Shown here: one piece after another, positions 7,261 through 8,179 of the stretch | Layout of the letters: the number at the start of each line of letters is the position of its first letter | Position numbering within the stretch: the first letter of the stretch is position 1 | NCBI GenBank assembly: GCA_964618065.1 | Contig: CAZTZK010000018.1 | Location: 1 to 8,179 of the forward strand | Direction: 5' to 3' | Source: M55B174 sp964618065 | Lineage (GTDB): Bacteria > Patescibacteriota > Minisyncoccia > CAIUEV01 > JAHKAQ01 | DNA length: 8,179 nt | Position numbers and translations under genes: made by a program | The notes under the pieces: model-generated | Databases searched by the model: none | What the model was told of the DNA's origin: nothing | What the model saw: the letters and a program-made list of their open reading frames with translations, nothing else

Positions 7261-7446
7261 CTAAACTTTTATGTAAAATTTTCCGTTTTGGTCTAAAAAT
7301 TTTCTTACCTCCTTTTTTCTTTCTTCAAGTTTCAATTTCTTTTTCTCTCTCCTCAATCTGGCAATTTCCTTCTTATAAATCCAAAATTTCTTCTCTTCTT
7401 TTGAACTTCTTATTGAAACCCCCAGTACTGAACATATATCAATCAT
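7261..7446 (-). CDS. Small basic protein of unknown function (61 residues)
   Basis: This 61-codon frame runs from the ATG at 7446-7444 to TAG. After a short hydrophobic N-terminus (MIDICSVLGVSI) the protein is dominated by Lys, Arg and Glu. The middle, about residues 16-48, looks like one charged helix or coiled coil, and the end (KFLDQNGKFYIKV) could be a short strand. No family is recognised; nucleic-acid or ribosome binding is possible from the charge but unsupported by any motif. Support for real translation is good: a perfect purine-rich Shine-Dalgarno lies five bases before the ATG, and a terminator hairpin follows directly after the stop. It lies 49 bp downstream of the tRNA-Gly-like gene on the same strand, so the two may be co-transcribed. 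Confidence 0.65.
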   Translation of the reverse strand: MIDICSVLGVSIRSSKEEKKFWIYKKEIARLRREKKKLKLEERKKEVRKFLDQNGKFYIKV

Positions 7447-7451
7447 CTCTT

Positions 7452-7462
7452 CTCCTCCTCCT
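7452..7462 (-). promoter_or_regulatory. Strong Shine-Dalgarno of the 61-codon gene
   Basis: On the minus strand AGGAGGAGGAG ends five bases before the ATG. Its GGAGG cores lie roughly five to eleven bases from the start, so more than one register can pair with 16S rRNA. None of the other complete genes in the window has a comparable site, which makes this one decisive for calling the start of the 61-codon frame. Confidence 0.75.
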
Positions 7463-7495
7463 AACTAAAATTAAAACTTTAAAGAACTGAAATGT

Positions 7496-7564
7496 AGCGG
7501 GTCAAAGGATTCGAACCTTAAAGCCAGGTTGGGCACCTGACCGCACTACCCAGTGCTTCCCCGC
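7496..7564 (-). tRNA. Irregular tRNA-Gly-like gene (anticodon CCC or GCC)
   Basis: On the minus strand the sequence starts GCGGG and ends CCCGCT, the acceptor end and discriminator U of bacterial tRNA-Gly; the following bases are ACA, not CCA. The D-arm is GCAC-TGGGTA-GTGC. The anticodon stem TCAGG/CCTGG (extendable by one G-C pair) encloses the loop TGCCCAA. The T-loop TTCGAAT is canonical. With a seven-base loop the anticodon is CCC, but base 33 is then G instead of the near-universal U. With a nine-base loop U33 is restored and the anticodon reads GCC. Both are glycine. Other faults are two adjacent G/A mismatches at the inner end of the acceptor stem, A at position 8, and a T/T mismatch in the T-stem. 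It could be a degenerate tRNA, a pseudogene, or a specialised glycine tRNA. Confidence 0.7.
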
Positions 7565-7570
7565 AACTTC

Positions 7571-7598
7571 ATTTAAGCACAAATAAATATTTTTGCAA
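7571..7598 (-). promoter_or_regulatory. Possible promoter of the tRNA-Gly-like gene
   Basis: On the minus strand TTGCAA (7598-7593) and TTAAAT (7576-7571) are 16 bases apart. Initiation about seven bases downstream would fall at the tRNA 5' end. The -10 is weak and the surrounding sequence is AT-rich, so this could be chance. Confidence 0.3.
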
Positions 7599-7640
7599 TA
7601 ATTTTAAACAGTTATTAGAAAAAAGTAATTTATTTTAGCT

Positions 7641-7693
7641 TGCTAGATTTTTAAAATACTTTATGCTAGATTTCAAATATTATTGTTAGATCT
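7641..7693. repeat. Three spaced copies of a TGCTAGATTT-like motif
   Basis: TGCTAGATTT occurs at 7641-7650 and 7664-7673, and a variant TGTTAGATCT at 7684-7693. The steps are 23 and 20 bases. The run ends exactly where the duplicated GIY-YIG segment begins. The rest of the stretch 7565-7692 is AT-rich and shows no gene. It may be decayed repeat sequence or a binding site; the motif is short and AT-rich, so chance is not excluded. Confidence 0.4.
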
Positions 7694-7779
7694 ACAGTAA
7701 TAGAAAATCGGCCAGGAGAAGAGAGCTGGAATTAAAGAAAAACAGTTTTAAGAAAAAGGAATTATTAAAAAGATTTTAA
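7693..7779 (+). pseudogene. 3' remnant of a duplicated GIY-YIG endonuclease gene
   Basis: These 28 codons plus stop encode the same C-terminal tail as the intact gene at 7906-8145 (from the YSN of the parent to LLKRF). Over 7693-7779 the two DNA copies differ at only two positions, 366 bp apart. One of these changes Lys to Arg; the other also falls in the ARRRE region but is silent. The N-terminal half with the VYL/YIG core and catalytic arginine is missing. An in-frame TAG at 7687-7689 lies just before the homology begins, so this copy cannot make the nuclease. It is the left edge of a tandem duplication. Confidence 0.85.
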
Positions 7780-7813
7780 ATGTATGGCCCTATCGTCTAG
7801 TGGTTAGCCACCT
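7693..7813 (+). repeat. Direct repeat, copy 1 (GIY-YIG tail plus tRNA-Glu 5' end)
   Basis: This 121-bp stretch matches 8059-8179 at a constant offset of 366 bp, with two mismatches (7702 and 7718 by position). It covers the GIY-YIG 3' tail, the intervening ATGTAT, the tRNA-Glu 5' end and the first bases of the first hairpin. The match is cut off by the window end, not by loss of similarity, so the true repeat is longer. Confidence 0.93.
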
Positions 7814-7836
7814 AAAGGTGGTCACCCTCTGGGTGA
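7808..7836 (+). repeat. Double-hairpin insertion in the tRNA-Glu D-loop
   Basis: Two adjacent perfect inverted repeats: CCACCTAAAGGTGG (7808-7821, six-pair stem, AA loop) and TCACCCTCTGGGTGA (7822-7836, six-pair stem, TCT loop). Deleting these 29 bases rejoins TTAG to GAC and restores a normal D-arm. The insertion is GC-rich against its AT-rich surroundings. The first bases of the same element are also present in the second tRNA copy at the window end. Confidence 0.88.
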
Positions 7837-7849
7837 GACATCAGGTTTT

Positions 7850-7879
7850 TCAGCCGGAGGCTGACCAGCCTCTGGCTGG
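7850..7879 (+). repeat. Double-hairpin insertion in the tRNA-Glu anticodon loop
   Basis: Two adjacent perfect 15-base inverted repeats: TCAGCCGGAGGCTGA (7850-7864, GGA loop) and CCAGCCTCTGGCTGG (7865-7879, TCT loop), each with a six-pair stem. Deleting these 30 bases rejoins TTTT to CAT and restores the canonical loop with anticodon TTC. The build is the same as in the D-loop insertion: the second hairpin again has a TCT loop closed by CC/GG. Confidence 0.88.
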
Positions 7880-7905
7880 CATCCTGAAATAAGAATTAGT
7901 AATAT

Positions 7906-8145
7906 ATGTTTTACGTATATTTAATTAAGAGTAAGAAAGATAGTACTTACTATATTGGACTTACTAAAGACTTAAAGAATAGAATCAAAGAACATAATCA
8001 AGGGAAGACTAAGTCCATTAAACACAGAATTCCATTCCAATTAATATATTACGAAGCTTACAGTAATAAAAAATCGGCCAGGAGGAGAGAGCTGGAATTA
8101 AAGAAAAACAGTTTTAAGAAAAAGGAATTATTAAAAAGATTTTAA
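7906..8145 (+). CDS. Small stand-alone GIY-YIG endonuclease
   Basis: The 79-residue protein is a single GIY-YIG domain of the short stand-alone type (UPF0213/YhbQ-like). The first strand carries VYL (4-6) in place of GIY and the second carries YIG (16-18). The catalytic arginine is R26 in KNRIKEH, with H30 following, and the conserved acidic residue is most likely E62 in ARRREL. The C-terminus is lysine-rich and could bind DNA. All catalytic positions expected for the family are present, so it is probably active. The ATG at 7906 starts at the expected first strand (MFYVYLI); no Shine-Dalgarno precedes it. It lies 16 bp after the truncated tRNA-Glu and six bases before the next tRNA-Glu copy. 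A role as a tRNA-gene-associated mobile nuclease is inferred from this placement. Confidence 0.88.
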   Translation: MFYVYLIKSKKDSTYYIGLTKDLKNRIKEHNQGKTKSIKHRIPFQLIYYEAYSNKKSARRRELELKKNSFKKKELLKRF

Positions 8146-8179
8146 ATGTATGGCCCTATCGTCTAGTGGTTAGCCACCT
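8059..8179 (+). repeat. Direct repeat, copy 2 (GIY-YIG tail plus tRNA-Glu 5' end)
   Basis: Partner of the repeat at 7693-7813. It contains the last codons of the intact GIY-YIG gene, the ATGTAT spacer and the start of a second tRNA-Glu copy. The sequence is still matching when the window ends. Confidence 0.93.
8152..8179 (+). tRNA. Second tRNA-Glu 5' end, cut by the window
   Basis: These 28 bases repeat the tRNA-Glu 5' end seen at 7786. They continue past TTAG into CCACCT, the first six bases of the D-loop hairpin insertion, so this copy also carries at least the start of that insertion. Whether it has the anticodon insertion, a T-arm, or another GIY-YIG gene is outside the window. Confidence 0.75.

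Larger units (their letters stand above)
7786..7889 (+). tRNA. Interrupted 5' half of a tRNA-Glu(UUC) gene
   Basis: The segment starts GGCCCTATCGTCTAGTGGTT, the classic 5' end, acceptor strand and D-arm of bacterial tRNA-Glu. D-stem GTC (7795-7797) pairs with GAC (7837-7839), and anticodon stem TCAGG (7841-7845) pairs with CCTGA (7883-7887). A 29-nt insertion sits in the D-loop and a 30-nt insertion in the anticodon loop, splitting the UUC anticodon. Without them, 45 nt of uninterrupted canonical tRNA-Glu remain, through the start of the variable loop. Then homology stops: no T-arm, no 3' acceptor strand and no CCA follow, and a GIY-YIG gene starts 16 bp later. As it stands it cannot fold into a working tRNA. 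It is either a relic, the 5' part of a split or processed gene, or a duplicated target site. Confidence 0.85.

Noticed and set aside
7808..7879. CRISPR-like array
   Set aside because: There are no direct repeats with unique spacers; the hairpins differ in stem sequence, are adjacent in pairs, and lie inside a tRNA gene.
7786..8179. Group I intron with a GIY-YIG homing endonuclease inside tRNA-Glu
   Set aside because: Only 16 bases separate the tRNA sequence from the ORF start and six bases separate the ORF stop from the next tRNA 5' end. There is no room for an intron core, and the sequence after the ORF is another 5' half, not a 3' exon.
1..8179. Recoded TGA (glycine or tryptophan), as in some CPR lineages, suggested by the absence of TGA stops
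   Set aside because: No gene shows an in-frame TGA and all known families are full length under the standard code. Absence of TGA stops among about eleven genes is expected in an AT-rich genome favouring TAA.

Overview
The window looks like part of a small, AT-rich genome of the Candidate Phyla Radiation (Patescibacteria, probably a Parcubacteria-type lineage). This is an inference. It rests on lysine- and isoleucine-rich proteins, near-absence of Shine-Dalgarno sites, a large membrane protein I cannot assign to a known family, a very small stand-alone GIY-YIG protein, and irregular tRNA genes. All reading frames are intact under the standard bacterial code, and every visible stop is TAA or TAG.

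Layout: (1) 3-506, plus strand: the C-terminal end of a cysteine-rich, probably exported protein. (2) 520-3509, minus strand: a complete four-subunit pyruvate/2-oxoacid:ferredoxin oxidoreductase, transcribed gamma-delta-alpha-beta (porC-porD-porA-porB). (3) 3624-5344, minus strand: rpmG (ribosomal protein L33, only 53 codons), a small membrane-anchored protein, and a membrane-anchored protein with two thioredoxin folds. A good sigma70-type promoter lies just upstream of rpmG, and the whole block down to porB may be one transcript. (4) 5415-7040, minus strand: a 541-residue membrane protein of unknown function with its own strong promoter (TTGAGA-17-TACAAT). (5) 7184-7564, minus strand: an irregular tRNA-Gly-like gene, a 61-codon basic protein with the only strong Shine-Dalgarno in the window, and a long composite terminator hairpin. 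(6) 7693-8179, plus strand: a 366-bp-period tandem duplication. Each unit carries a GIY-YIG gene (only its tail in the first copy) followed by the 5' half of a tRNA-Glu gene.

The most unusual part is region 6. The tRNA-Glu 5' half is interrupted twice by GC-rich insertions of 29 and 30 nt, one in the D-loop and one in the anticodon loop. Each insertion is a pair of perfect small hairpins. Removing both restores a textbook tRNA-Glu(UUC) sequence up to the variable loop. There the tRNA stops and a GIY-YIG endonuclease gene begins, and then the tRNA 5' half starts again. I read this as a tRNA-targeting GIY-YIG cassette combined with mobile double-hairpin elements. The 3' half of the tRNA is not in the window, so whether a functional tRNA-Glu lies downstream cannot be seen.

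Functionally, the por genes would let a fermentative cell convert pyruvate (or another 2-oxoacid) to acyl-CoA and reduced ferredoxin. The thioredoxin-fold protein probably handles disulfides of exported proteins; the cysteine-rich protein at the left edge is the kind of substrate it might serve, but that link is only a suggestion.
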